This document shows positions 25,551 through 34,607 of a stretch of 64,000 bases of DNA, one piece after another. Each line of letters opens with the position of its first letter. Within the stretch, counting starts at the first letter, position 1. The stretch is from Mediannikoviicoccus sp037890055 (GTDB taxonomy: Bacteria; Bacillota; Clostridia; Tissierellales; Peptoniphilaceae): assembly GCA_037890055.1 (NCBI GenBank), contig JBBKBD010000007.1. One strand, written 5' to 3'. The notes below the pieces were generated by a model. That model made no database searches, had not been told where the DNA came from, and saw only the letters and a program-made list of their open reading frames with translations. A program made the position numbers and the translations under genes.

Positions 25551-25757
25551 CTATTTTATTACATAGACATACTGTTCGTACTGAACCTTATCTCCCTGTC
25601 TTAATTTTTTTCCCCTTCTGGTTTCAACTTCATCATTTACATAAACTTCTCCATTTTGGATTATTTCCTTTGCAATACCACCTGAAGAAGCAATGTTTAC
25701 ATACTTCAATAACTGTTCAAGTTTTATAAATTCAGTTTCTATTTTTACTTCTTCCAT
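25551..25757 (-). CDS. yaaA: S4-domain RNA-binding protein YaaA
   Basis: A 68-residue S4-fold protein: FIKLEQLLKYVNIASSGG and AKEIIQNGEVYVNDEVETRR match the small S4 family encoded between dnaN and recF in Firmicutes. It probably binds RNA; its precise role is not settled. Start and stop overlap or touch both neighbours, in keeping with translational coupling. Confidence 0.9.
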   Translation of the reverse strand: MEEVKIETEFIKLEQLLKYVNIASSGGIAKEIIQNGEVYVNDEVETRRGKKLRQGDKVQYEQYVYVIK

Positions 25758-26857
25758 TATTGTCTCCCTAATCTAACCGGTAATACCAAGTATAAATACT
25801 CGTCTTCAGAATTTAAAGGATTGATGATACAAGGTTTTAAACTGTCATTTAAATTAAGTGTACATTCCTCTGAGTCTATTACCTTTAATCCGTCCAGTAG
25901 ATACTTGGCGTTAAAAGCTATTTCCAAGTCGTTTCCATCTTTTTCACAATATATATTTTCAGACACATTTCCATATTCAGAGTTTGATGTAATGTGTATG
26001 TTATTGTCAGTTATGGACATTTTTACAAGATTTGCCTTTTCTTCCCTTGCTAATAGTGAAGCTCTTTCAAGGGCATCTTGAAAATCTTTTTTTGATACAT
26101 CAACTTTACAAGTTGATGATGAGAATATTATTCCCTTGTAGTCAAAGAAGTTTCTATCTAAAAGTCTTGAATAGATTAAAGTGTCCCCTAAATCAAATAC
26201 TATATTGTTTTTTACAAAACTAAGAGTAATATCTCCATCTTCAGGCATTATCTTACTTAATTCATTTAATGATCTTGAAGGTACAATCTCTTTTATCTCT
26301 TCAGTTATTTCACTGTCATATCTCATAAGTGCAATTCTAAAGCCATCAAGTGCAACAAAATTTAAATAATTTTCTTCAACTTCTATCATAACTCCAGTTA
26401 GTGAAGGCCTTGATTCGTCTATTGAAGCTGCAAATACAGTGTTTCTTATGGCCTTTTTCATAACCTCCACAGGAATTTCTATCTTTTTTTCCACATCTAT
26501 ATTTGGAAGTGGAGGATAATCGTAGGAATCGAAGCCAATAAGGTTGAATTCTGAATTTGCGCAACGAATTTGTATGTTTTCACCGGTAATATTGAATTTT
26601 ATATTAGAATCAGGTAGCTTTCTAACTATATTTCCAATCATAGTTGAATTTATAACGATATTTCCATCTTCTTCTACAATACAATCTGTGGTGGTTTTTA
26701 TTCCAAGTTCTAAATCAGTTGATTTAAGAGTCAATTTGTTGTCTTTTACTTCAAATAAAATTCCTTCTAATATAGGAAGAGTTGTTCTTGCAGAAATTGC
26801 CTTTTGAGCAATGTTAATGTGTTTTAATAATTCTCTTTGGTTTATTTCAAATTTCAT
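25757..26857 (-). CDS. dnaN: DNA polymerase III sliding clamp (beta)
   Basis: A 366-residue sliding clamp with three repeated domains; as a dimer it encircles DNA and tethers the replicative polymerase. Visible landmarks are the N-terminal KFEINQRELLKHINIAQKAI and TTLPILEGILFEV, the middle SRPSLTGVMIEV and the C-terminal YLYLVLPVRLGRQ, the hydrophobic-pocket tail. It lies 233 bases downstream of dnaA, and a cluster of DnaA boxes fills that gap. Confidence 0.97.
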   Translation of the reverse strand: MKFEINQRELLKHINIAQKAISARTTLPILEGILFEVKDNKLTLKSTDLELGIKTTTDCIVEEDGNIVINSTMIGNIVRKLPDSNIKFNITGENIQIRCANSEFNLIGFDSYDYPPLPNIDVEKKIEIPVEVMKKAIRNTVFAASIDESRPSLTGVMIEVEENYLNFVALDGFRIALMRYDSEITEEIKEIVPSRSLNELSKIMPEDGDITLSFVKNNIVFDLGDTLIYSRLLDRNFFDYKGIIFSSSTCKVDVSKKDFQDALERASLLAREEKANLVKMSITDNNIHITSNSEYGNVSENIYCEKDGNDLEIAFNAKYLLDGLKVIDSEECTLNLNDSLKPCIINPLNSEDEYLYLVLPVRLGRQ

Positions 26858-26917
26858 TTTTTTCTCCTAATAACAATAATAAGAATTTAGTAGTAGTCGT
26901 AGTAGTACTGTGTATTA

Positions 26918-27066
26918 TGTGGATAAGTGTGATTTTACTGATATCTATTTGTTTTTTGATATTTATATCCCTGTGAATAAAATATTCATAAATTTGAAGT
27001 TATGAACATTATCCACAGAAAAAATAATAAAAATAATTTTTTGGACTTATCAACATTTTATACACA
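26918..27066. promoter_or_regulatory. DnaA-box cluster between dnaA and dnaN
   Basis: Two perfect boxes (TGTGGATAA at 26918-26926; TTATCCACA at 27009-27017) and three with one mismatch (26972-26980, 27047-27055, 27058-27066) lie in mixed orientation in AT-rich DNA. With the cluster upstream of dnaA this gives a bipartite arrangement as in Bacillus. It could take part in initiation or control dnaN expression. Confidence 0.75.
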
Positions 27067-27090
27067 TATATATCAACATAAAAATGTGGA

Positions 27091-28479
27091 TTATTCACCT
27101 TTTATAGTTTGAACTAAACTATTTATTTCTTCAGCAAAAGACATATCTTCGCTAATATCTTTAGTTATTTTATCAACCCCATGCATAATTGTGGAGTGGT
27201 CACGATTAAAGGACTCTGCAATCATAATTAGTGAAAGATCAGTAAGTTGTCTACACAAGTACATTGCGATTTGCCTTGGGTATGCAATTTGTCTTGCCCT
27301 AGTCTTTGATGACATGTCTTTCATTTCAAGGTTGTACTTTTCACATACCACTTCTTGAATGTATTCTAAAGTTACTGGTTTCTTTTCACTTTCTTCTATA
27401 ACTTTATTTAGTGCAATCTTTGCCCGGTCTAAATCAATATCACCTTCTAAAAGTTGTGCATGTGCAAGTACTGTCATAAGGGCTCCTTCAAGTTCTCTTA
27501 TGTTAGACTTCACATTCATTGCAATATATTCCAATATTTCGTCCGACACATAAGCGTGTTCCATATTTAATTTTGCTTTAAGTATTGCAACTCTGGTCTC
27601 GTAGTCAGGCATTTGAATGTCAGCCATAAGTCCCCACTCAAAACGTGATACAAGTCTTTCTTCCAAGGTTTCAATCTCCTTAGGAGGCTTGTCGGAAGAT
27701 AGTATTATTTGTTTATTTTGAGCGTATAGATCATTAAATGTGTGGAAGAACTCCAGCTGCGTTCCAACTTTCCCAGCAATAAACTGTATATCGTCAATTA
27801 AAAGCACATCTATATTCCTGTATTTATCTCTAAATTGAATATTTTTTTTACTAGACTTATCACCTATTGATGAAATAAGCTCATTTGTAAATTTTTCGCT
27901 ACTAATATACATCACTTTCAGTTCAGGATAGTTATCCATAATCTCATGGGCAAGGGCCTGCATCAAGTGAGTCTTTCCAAGTCCTGGACCTCCATATATA
28001 AATAATGGATTGTAAGCTGTTGCAGGATTTTTTGCAACTGCCATTGCCGCTGAAAGTGCAAACTCGTTACTCTTTCCCTTTACAAAGGATTCAAATGTAT
28101 ATTTTGGGTTTAACATTTGCTCTATTTTAAGTTTTTCCACATCTTCTTTGGTAGTGCTTACTTCCTGTTTGTTGTCATAGAAATACTGTTGGCCTCCAGG
28201 CTGAACTTTAACTTGATATTGACTGTAGTTTGAGTCGGTTGGAAGTACTATTTTTATAGAAGCTTCAGTTTTCAGTATAAAACTAAGTATTTCCACAATA
28301 TCATCTAAGTATCTCTTTTCGATCATCTTTTTGGTAAAACCATTGGGAGCGGAGAGTACAAGTTCAGAAGATGTCAGTTTGATTGGTTTTAATGCCATAA
28401 TCCATGTTTCAAAGACTACCGTATCCATATTTACTTCGAGAACAGAAAGCAATTCAGACCATAAAGTATTGAGATCCAT
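27091..28479 (-). CDS. dnaA: Chromosomal replication initiator DnaA
   Basis: A 462-residue AAA+ initiator. Domain I covers about residues 1-85, a linker follows, and domain III has Walker A GGPGLGKTHLMQALAHE, Walker B IDVLLIDDIQFIAGK and the arginine-finger region RLVSRFEWGL. Domain IV holds the DNA-binding signature SLIMIAESFNRDHSTIMHG. A ribosome site GGAGGTG precedes the ATG at 28479. Boxes upstream and downstream of the gene suggest autoregulation and origin function. Confidence 0.97.
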   Translation of the reverse strand: MDLNTLWSELLSVLEVNMDTVVFETWIMALKPIKLTSSELVLSAPNGFTKKMIEKRYLDDIVEILSFILKTEASIKIVLPTDSNYSQYQVKVQPGGQQYFYDNKQEVSTTKEDVEKLKIEQMLNPKYTFESFVKGKSNEFALSAAMAVAKNPATAYNPLFIYGGPGLGKTHLMQALAHEIMDNYPELKVMYISSEKFTNELISSIGDKSSKKNIQFRDKYRNIDVLLIDDIQFIAGKVGTQLEFFHTFNDLYAQNKQIILSSDKPPKEIETLEERLVSRFEWGLMADIQMPDYETRVAILKAKLNMEHAYVSDEILEYIAMNVKSNIRELEGALMTVLAHAQLLEGDIDLDRAKIALNKVIEESEKKPVTLEYIQEVVCEKYNLEMKDMSSKTRARQIAYPRQIAMYLCRQLTDLSLIMIAESFNRDHSTIMHGVDKITKDISEDMSFAEEINSLVQTIKGE

Positions 28480-28810
28480 TATTCACCTCCGTTATGCACA
28501 TATTAATCCACAATATCATGATAACTTTTTATTGTTATGTTCAAGTTATTTAAATTTGTCCACAAAAACATGAAGTTATCCACAAAAATATAAGAAAAAG
28601 CCAAAATTACTTAAAAAAAGAGAGAATTAGCCATTTTAATTGTACAAATTCCCTTTTCAATGTGGGGTTATCCACAAAAGCTTTTTTAAAATTGTGAATT
28701 AAAATTATTTTTTACTGCTATTATTATATCAAATAGAAGGTTTTACTTCAAATAAAAAACTATGTTAAGGTATTGATTTTTCAATGAATATTTCATTTAT
28801 CCACAATGTT
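28480..28810. other. oriC: Chromosomal replication origin (oriC)
   Basis: The gap between dnaA and rpmH holds three perfect DnaA boxes TTATCCACA (28576-28584, 28668-28676, 28797-28805) and three single-mismatch boxes (28492-28500, 28504-28512, 28556-28564), all in one orientation. AT-rich stretches around 28675-28735 are candidates for the unwinding element. The switch of gene direction at this point (minus to the left, plus to the right) fits a bidirectional origin. The gap holds no gene apart from the leader of rpmH. Confidence 0.88.
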
Positions 28811-28862
28811 TTGACGAAAAGATAAAAAATGATTAAAAAGTACTATTTTTTTCATGATTTTC

Positions 28863-28891
28863 TTGACAGTTTCGCCTCTCGTCTATATAAT
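28863..28891 (+). promoter_or_regulatory. Consensus promoter of rpmH
   Basis: TTGACA (28863-28868) and TATAAT (28886-28891) are separated by exactly 17 bases, a perfect match to the housekeeping sigma consensus. It would drive rpmH-rnpA-yidD-yidC-jag. Confidence 0.9.
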
Positions 28892-28930
28892 CATCATAGT
28901 GTTTTGTATTTTTTTATGGAGGTGAAGAAG

Positions 28931-29065
28931 TTGAAGAGAACATATCAACCAAATAGAAGAAAAAGAAGTAAAGACCACGGTTTTAGAAAGAGAATGTCTA
29001 CTAAGGGTGGTAGAAGAGTTTTAGCAAGAAGAAGAAAAAGAGGTAGAAAAGTTATTTCAGCTTAG
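28931..29065 (+). CDS. rpmH: 50S ribosomal protein L34
   Basis: A 44-residue, arginine/lysine-rich ribosomal protein: KRTYQPNRRKRSKDHGF, then the RKRMSTKGGRRVLARRR core. The start codon is TTG at 28931, six bases after GGAGGTG, giving the usual length; frames open upstream of this are not part of the protein. First gene after the origin on the plus strand. Confidence 0.96.
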   Translation: MKRTYQPNRRKRSKDHGFRKRMSTKGGRRVLARRRKRGRKVISA

Positions 29066-29093
29066 GCCATTTTAATGGTCTTTTAATTTATTT
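29065..29093 (+). terminator. Weak hairpin with T-run between rpmH and rnpA
   Basis: GGCCAT and ATGGTC pair (one G-U) around a TTTA loop, followed by TTTTAATTTATTT. The stem is short, so it could partly terminate or process the transcript and lower rnpA relative to rpmH, as is usual for this pair. It overlaps the rpmH stop codon. Confidence 0.4.
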
Positions 29094-29432
29094 ATGGAAA
29101 AAGATAAAAGATTGAGAAGTAATGGAGATTTTAGAAGTGTTTACAAAAAGGGCGATGGATATTTCAATAGGAATTTTACCTTTATTGTAAAAAAGAATAA
29201 TTTACCTGGATCTCGTGTTGGTTTCTCCATTACTAAAAAATTTGGAAATGCCGTTACTAGAAACAAAATGAAGAGAAGACTAAAAGAGATTTTTAGGCTA
29301 AACTTTGACTCTTTGATTCAAGGCTACGATATTGTAGTAATACCAAAACAAAACACTAAAGAGTTAAGTTATGAAGAGCTTGAAAAATCTTGTATGCATC
29401 TTATAAGGAAAATATCAAAGAAGGTGAAATAA
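29094..29432 (+). CDS. rnpA: Ribonuclease P protein component
   Basis: A 112-residue basic protein; it binds the RNase P RNA to mature tRNA 5' ends. The family signature RVGFSITKKFGNAVTRNKMKRRLKE is visible in the middle, shown in part as FGNAVTRNKMKRRLKE. No Shine-Dalgarno sequence precedes the ATG, and the hairpin just upstream may limit its translation. It overlaps yidD by one base. Confidence 0.95.
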   Translation: MEKDKRLRSNGDFRSVYKKGDGYFNRNFTFIVKKNNLPGSRVGFSITKKFGNAVTRNKMKRRLKEIFRLNFDSLIQGYDIVVIPKQNTKELSYEELEKSCMHLIRKISKKVK

Positions 29433-29644
29433 TGAGAAAAATACCGATTTTTCTAATAAGACTATACCAGATATTTATTTCGCCATATTTAGGGCAAAAC
29501 AAGTGTAAGTATTACCCTACATGTTCAAATTATGCCATACAGGCTTATAAAAAATATGGAGTGTTTAAAGGCACTTTATTATCTGCATGGAGAATTTTAA
29601 GATGTAATCCTTTCAGTAAGGGCGGCTATGATCCATTAAAATAA
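29432..29644 (+). CDS. yidD: Membrane protein insertion efficiency factor YidD
   Basis: A 70-residue protein with the YidD pattern: LYQIFISPYLGQNKCKYYPT, CSNYAIQAYKKYG and GTLLSAWRILRCNPFSKGGYDP, with the three conserved cysteines. The start at 29432 forms a TAATG overlap with the rnpA stop; upstream in-frame codons belong to rnpA. It aids YidC in inserting membrane proteins. Confidence 0.95.
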   Translation: MRKIPIFLIRLYQIFISPYLGQNKCKYYPTCSNYAIQAYKKYGVFKGTLLSAWRILRCNPFSKGGYDPLK

Positions 29645-29658
29645 GATTAGGAGAGTAT

Positions 29659-30387
29659 ATGACAAAATTACTGAGTTCGATAATTGGCAAGATACTTGAA
29701 GTAATTTATCTTACTGTATCGAAAATTGGAAATGAGCCAAAGAATATTTCCTACTTTGCAATATCAATTCTTATACTAACATTGATATACAAATTGGTAA
29801 TGTTTCCGGTTACAATTTCCAATCTTAAAATGCAAAAGCTAAATGCAAAGTTCCAACCGGAACTTAAAAAGCTTGAAGCGAAATATAAACATGACCCTCA
29901 ACTCTACCAACAAAAGGTTATGGAGTTTCAAAGGGAAATGGGTTATAATCCGCTAGCTTCCTGCTTGCCTATGCTTATACAAATTCTTATTATTTGGGCA
30001 CTTTTCCCTGTAATGAGAGAACCTCTTAAGTACTTGGAGTTAAGTAAGGATATAAACCTTAATTTCTTTTGGATTAAGGATATAACAGTTGCTAATTCAA
30101 AGGATTTAATACTTCCTATAGCACTGGCTCTTACTCAGTTCTTATTTACAAAGATGATGACTCCAGAAATGCCTAAGGATGAAAATAATCCTATGCAGGG
30201 AATGAACTTTGCAATGCAATATGCAATGCCTATAATGTTCTTTTTCTTTGCAAGAAATTATCAACCAGCCCTATCCATCTACTGGATAACTGGTAATATC
30301 ATTGAAATGATATTTAGATTTTTCATCAATAGAAACGATAAAGAAAAAGTAGTAAGCACTAAGGAAATTAAGAAAGGTAAGAAATAG
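29659..30387 (+). CDS. yidC: Membrane protein insertase YidC (Oxa1 type)
   Basis: A 242-residue polytopic protein of the Gram-positive SpoIIIJ/YidC type, with no large periplasmic domain. Helices are seen near residues 28-50 (with LTLIYKLVMFPVT), 105-120, 150-165 and 190-215. The conserved cytoplasmic hairpin includes QPELKKLEAKYKHDPQL. Unlike most Gram-positive forms there is no lipobox cysteine at the front. RBS AGGAGAG. It sits in the standard rnpA-yidD-yidC-jag order. Confidence 0.93.
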   Translation: MTKLLSSIIGKILEVIYLTVSKIGNEPKNISYFAISILILTLIYKLVMFPVTISNLKMQKLNAKFQPELKKLEAKYKHDPQLYQQKVMEFQREMGYNPLASCLPMLIQILIIWALFPVMREPLKYLELSKDINLNFFWIKDITVANSKDLILPIALALTQFLFTKMMTPEMPKDENNPMQGMNFAMQYAMPIMFFFFARNYQPALSIYWITGNIIEMIFRFFINRNDKEKVVSTKEIKKGKK

Positions 30388-30399
30388 GAAGGAGCTTAG

Positions 30400-31263
30400 A
30401 TGAAATCGACAGTTAAAGTGGCAAAAACCGTTGATGAAGCGGTTGAACTTGCTATTAAGGAACTAAATTGTTCAAAGGAAGAAGCTGTTATAGAAGTAAT
30501 AGAGGAACCTAAATCCGGTATATTTGGACTTTTTGGTTCAAAAGATGCCATGGTTAGAGTTTCATGTGAAGAAGATATAAGTAAACTTTTAGATGAAGTT
30601 ATATCCGATAACAGCTCCAAAGTAGAAAATAATATTAAAAAAGATACTAAACCAGAAAAAGTTTTAGAAAAAGTAAGTGATGAACCTGTTAAAGTTTCAA
30701 ACAAAGAAATTTCAATTGAAGAAGAAAAGGTTGAAAAAACTGAAAAGGTTGAAGAAGTTGAAGAAATTTCAGATGAAGAGATAGAACCTATTGAAATAGA
30801 CGAAGAATTTAAAACAAAGATTAAATCATTTTTAAATTCTGTTATTCAAAAGATGGGTATCGAATCAAATATCGAAACTTTTACTGATGACTTTGGTATT
30901 AAATTTAATATAATTCCTATGAATGAAAATGATATTGGAATTGTTATTGGAAAAAGAGGGGAAACTCTTGATGCAATCCAATATATTGCAAACCTTGTTG
31001 CCAATAGAAACACTGACAGATACATTAGAATTTCTGTGGACTGTAATGGCTATAGGGACAAGAGAGTTAACTCTTTAAAATCTTTAGCTAGAAAAATGGC
31101 TAACAAGGCTATTAAGTACAATAAAAATATGAGATTGGAACCTATGAATCCATTTGAAAGAAGGGTAATTCACTCAAGTCTTCAATCCTTTGATGGAATA
31201 TATACTGTGAGTGAAGGTAATGAACCTTTCAGAAGAGTGGTAATTAAAATAAAAAAAGATTAG
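30400..31263 (+). CDS. jag: RNA-binding protein Jag/KhpB (KH and R3H domains)
   Basis: A 287-residue protein with an N-terminal Jag domain (VDEAVELAIKELNCSKEEA, then EVIEEPKSGIFGLFGSKDA), a long acidic linker rich in EEKVEK and EEISDEEIEPIE (residues about 85-135), a KH domain with the loop GIVIGKRGETLDAIQYIANL, and a C-terminal R3H domain (NPFERRVIHSSLQ). With KhpA it binds many RNAs and affects cell length and division. A terminator follows. Confidence 0.93.
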   Translation: MKSTVKVAKTVDEAVELAIKELNCSKEEAVIEVIEEPKSGIFGLFGSKDAMVRVSCEEDISKLLDEVISDNSSKVENNIKKDTKPEKVLEKVSDEPVKVSNKEISIEEEKVEKTEKVEEVEEISDEEIEPIEIDEEFKTKIKSFLNSVIQKMGIESNIETFTDDFGIKFNIIPMNENDIGIVIGKRGETLDAIQYIANLVANRNTDRYIRISVDCNGYRDKRVNSLKSLARKMANKAIKYNKNMRLEPMNPFERRVIHSSLQSFDGIYTVSEGNEPFRRVVIKIKKD

Positions 31264-31270
31264 GAAAGAT

Positions 31271-31300
31271 AAAAGTCTGCTATTGCAGGCTTTTCTTTTA
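31271..31300 (+). terminator. Intrinsic terminator after jag
   Basis: AAAAGTCTGC (31271-31280) and GCAGGCTTTT (31285-31294) form a ten-pair stem with one G-U around a TATT loop, followed by CTTTTA. Confidence 0.85.
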
Positions 31301-31342
31301 GTCTTTTTCATATGGTATAATCATAAAAAAGGATGTGACTAA

Positions 31343-32707
31343 ATGGAAGATACAATTACAGCTATTTCAACAGCGACAGGAGAAGCTGGCATTGGAATTG
31401 TAAGAATGAGCGGTAAAACTGCATTTGAAGTGGCTAATAAAATATTTAAACCTAAGTCTACAAATAGAGATTTTGAAAATAGAAAACTTATTTATGGTCA
31501 TATTTATGACAAAGACGAAATAATAGACGAAGTACTAATCAGCTTTATGAAGGGACCTTCAACCTATACAAGAGAAGATATGGTTGAAATATATACCCAT
31601 GGTGGTATTATCGCCGTTAGAAAGGTGCTTGATCTAACTATAAAAGAAGGTGCAAGAATTGCAGATAGAGGTGAGTTTACCAAAAGGGCCTTTTTAAATG
31701 GAAGGCTTGACTTGTCTCAAGCAGAAGCTGTTATAGATTTAATAAAGGCAAAGACGGACAAGTCCTATGAAGCCTCTATGAACCAACTGGGAGGTTCTCT
31801 AAAAAAAGAGATTAAGGAACTTAGGGATAAAATACTAGATCAACTTGCAAGGGTTGAATATACCATAAACTTTACTGAAGATGGCCAGGAAGAGCCAGAC
31901 AAAAATATTATTTTACAAGAGGGTCGAGAAGTTTTAGAAAGGCTTGAAAAGTTATATAATTCATCCAATAAGGGAAAGATTATAAGAGATGGGATTAACA
32001 CAACCATTATAGGAAAGCCAAATGTTGGTAAGTCTTCACTATTAAACTCCCTGGCAAAGGTGAACAAGGCCATAGTTACAGATATTCCAGGAACTACAAG
32101 AGATGTTATTGAGGAGTACATTGACCTTGATGGCATAATGCTAAAAATTTCAGACACCGCAGGTATTAGACACAGTGAAGATATTGTGGAACAAATTGGC
32201 GTGGACAGATCTTTGGACTACGCAAAGACTGCAGACCTTATAATTGCCATATTCGACCTTTCTAAGCCATTGGAAGAAGACGATAAGAGAGTTATGGAAT
32301 TACTTTCAAAATGCAAATCCATAGTTCTACTAAACAAGTCAGATTTGGAAAGAAAGTTTGACATAGAGAATTTAGATATTGACAGTGAAATTCCTGTAGT
32401 TGAAGTTTCCATCAAGGAAAACAAGGGAATTGAAAGTTTAGAAAAAGAGATTATTAATATGTTTTATCAAGGGGATATTAAATCATCTGCGGACCTTTTG
32501 GTTACCAATGTAAGACATAGAGATATAATTAAAAAGGCTATGGACTATTTAAAGTCATCCCTGGATGACTTGGAGATGGAAGTTCCAATTGACTGTATAG
32601 AACTTGATTTGAGATCTTCATGGGAAATTTTAGGAGAAATCACTGGAGAAACCATTGAAGATGACGTATTAGATAAAATATTTAGAGATTTTTGTATTGG
32701 GAAATAA
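31343..32707 (+). CDS. mnmE: tRNA modification GTPase MnmE
   Basis: A 454-residue potassium-dependent GTPase that with MnmG modifies the wobble uridine (xm5U34) of certain tRNAs. The N-terminal folate-binding domain starts TITAISTATGEAGIGIVRMSG. The G domain has GKPNVGKSSLLNSLA, DIPGTTRD, DTAGI and LNKSD. The protein ends in CIGK, the conserved catalytic-cysteine tail. It is followed two bases later by mnmG. Confidence 0.97.
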   Translation: MEDTITAISTATGEAGIGIVRMSGKTAFEVANKIFKPKSTNRDFENRKLIYGHIYDKDEIIDEVLISFMKGPSTYTREDMVEIYTHGGIIAVRKVLDLTIKEGARIADRGEFTKRAFLNGRLDLSQAEAVIDLIKAKTDKSYEASMNQLGGSLKKEIKELRDKILDQLARVEYTINFTEDGQEEPDKNIILQEGREVLERLEKLYNSSNKGKIIRDGINTTIIGKPNVGKSSLLNSLAKVNKAIVTDIPGTTRDVIEEYIDLDGIMLKISDTAGIRHSEDIVEQIGVDRSLDYAKTADLIIAIFDLSKPLEEDDKRVMELLSKCKSIVLLNKSDLERKFDIENLDIDSEIPVVEVSIKENKGIESLEKEIINMFYQGDIKSSADLLVTNVRHRDIIKKAMDYLKSSLDDLEMEVPIDCIELDLRSSWEILGEITGETIEDDVLDKIFRDFCIGK

Positions 32708-32708
32708 G

Positions 32709-34607
32709 ATGAAAATAAAAAAATATAAAGAAGAACCAGTAGACGTGGTAGTTGTAGGAGCAGGCCATGCAGGAACGGAAGCTGCCCTTGCGACTGCACG
32801 ACTTGGACTTAAAACAGTAATAATGACAATGAGTTTGGATTCGGTAGCGGACTTGCCATGTAATCCAAATATAGGTGGTACTGGAAAGGGACATCTGGTT
32901 AGAGAGATTGATGCACTTGGTGGAGAGATGGCTCTAATTATAGACAAGACCTTTATTCAATCTAGAATGTTAAACACATCAAAGGGGCCGGCTGTTCACT
33001 CCTTGAGAGTGCAAGCTGATAAACCAGCTTACCATAGAGAAATGAAAAAGGTACTTGAAAACACAAAGAACCTCGACCTAGTTGAGGGAGAAATTACAAA
33101 GATAAATGTGGAAGATAACAGGGTGGTTTCAGTAGAGACATTAAACGGTGCCATTTATGAAACAAAGGTAGTAATTCTTGCTACGGGCACATACCTTAAG
33201 GGTCTTATCCTGCAAGGAGAGCTTCAAACAGAGTCGGGACCCCATGGGTTAAAATCTTCAAAATTACTTTCCGATTCATTAAAAGAACTGGGCATAGAGC
33301 TTAGAAGATTTAAGACAGGAACTCCAGCGAGGGTTCACAGAGATAGTTTGGAATTTTCCGTAATGGAAGTTCAACCGGGCGATGAAGAGATAATACCATT
33401 TTCATTTATGAATTTTGGAAAGGATATAAGTAGAGAGCAAGAGCATTGCTATTTAACTTACACTACAAAGGAAACTAAGAAAATAATTGAGGACAATTTG
33501 CATAGAAGTCCAATGTATGCAGGTATTGTAAAGGGTGTTGGACCAAGATATTGCCCGTCCATTGAAGATAAAGTAGTTAGATTTAGCGAAAGGGATGAGC
33601 ACCAGGTATTTGTTGAACCTGAGGGCCTTGATACTAAGGAAATGTATATTCAAGGAGTGTCTTCAACATTACCGGAAGATGTTCAAAAAGAGATGTATAA
33701 GACCATTATAGGATTTCAAAATATGAAATTTATGAGATCTGCCTATGGAATAGAGTATGATTGCATCGATCCTACAATCTTAAAGAGAACCTTGGAACAT
33801 CAAGATATAAATGGACTGTACTTCGCTGGACAAATAAACGGCTCATCAGGATATGAAGAGGCTGCGGCACAGGGACTTATGGCTGGAATAAACGCCTATT
33901 TAAAACTGAAGGGAAAGGAACCTTTTATATTGGACCGCTCCGATGCATATATAGGAGTTTTAATTGACGATTTGGTTACAAAGGGAACCAACGAACCATA
34001 CAGAATGATGACGTCAAGGGCGGAGTATCGTCTAACACTTAGACAGGATAATGCAGACTTTAGACTTACAAAGTATGGTTACGACATAGGTCTTGTTTCT
34101 GAAGAGAGAATGGAAAAGACTAACGACAGACTTAAGGCAGTTGAAGACGAACTTAAAAGGCTTGACTCCATTAGAGTAAACCCAAGCGAAGAAAATAATA
34201 AAATAATCGAAAGCCTTGGTTCTACAAAACTTCAAAAATCCCTTAGTCTAACAGAGCTTATAAGAAGACCAGAGCTTGACTATGAAAAGGTAAGAGTCTT
34301 CGACAAGGAAGCTCCAGAATTAGATAGAGAAATAAAGATTCAAGTACAAACCCATATTAAATATGAAGGCTATATTGAAAAGCAAAAGCAACAAATCGAA
34401 AGATTTAAAAAGCTTGAGAGAAAAGATATAAGCTTTATTAATGATTATTCTGAACTAAAAGGGCTTTCCAACGAGGCTGTACAAAAGTTAAATCAAATAA
34501 GACCAGACTCATTGGGACAGGCCAGCAGAATTTCTGGAGTTAGCCCAGCAGATATAAATGTAATTCTTATATATCTTGAAAGTAGAAAGAGGAATAAAAA
34601 TGACTAG
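32709..34607 (+). CDS. mnmG: tRNA uridine modification FAD enzyme MnmG
   Basis: A 632-residue FAD-binding protein (GidA). The Rossmann motif is VVVVGAGHAGTEAALATARL; the conserved cysteine region PCNPNIGGTGKGHLVREIDA and the FAD motif GLYFAGQINGSSGYEEAAAQG follow, and the C-terminal helical domain ends in ISGVSPADINVILIYLE. The start is the ATG at 32709; an in-frame TTG at 32697 lies inside mnmE. It overlaps rsmG by eight bases. Confidence 0.97.
   Translation: MKIKKYKEEPVDVVVVGAGHAGTEAALATARLGLKTVIMTMSLDSVADLPCNPNIGGTGKGHLVREIDALGGEMALIIDKTFIQSRMLNTSKGPAVHSLRVQADKPAYHREMKKVLENTKNLDLVEGEITKINVEDNRVVSVETLNGAIYETKVVILATGTYLKGLILQGELQTESGPHGLKSSKLLSDSLKELGIELRRFKTGTPARVHRDSLEFSVMEVQPGDEEIIPFSFMNFGKDISREQEHCYLTYTTKETKKIIEDNLHRSPMYAGIVKGVGPRYCPSIEDKVVRFSERDEHQVFVEPEGLDTKEMYIQGVSSTLPEDVQKEMYKTIIGFQNMKFMRSAYGIEYDCIDPTILKRTLEHQDINGLYFAGQINGSSGYEEAAAQGLMAGINAYLKLKGKEPFILDRSDAYIGVLIDDLVTKGTNEPYRMMTSRAEYRLTLRQDNADFRLTKYGYDIGLVSEERMEKTNDRLKAVEDELKRLDSIRVNPSEENNKIIESLGSTKLQKSLSLTELIRRPELDYEKVRVFDKEAPELDREIKIQVQTHIKYEGYIEKQKQQIERFKKLERKDISFINDYSELKGLSNEAVQKLNQIRPDSLGQASRISGVSPADINVILIYLESRKRNKND

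Noticed and set aside
28829..28930. N-terminal extension of ribosomal protein L34
   Set aside because: The frame is open upstream, but it would cover the consensus promoter and the ribosome site; the TTG at 28931 gives the normal 44 residues.
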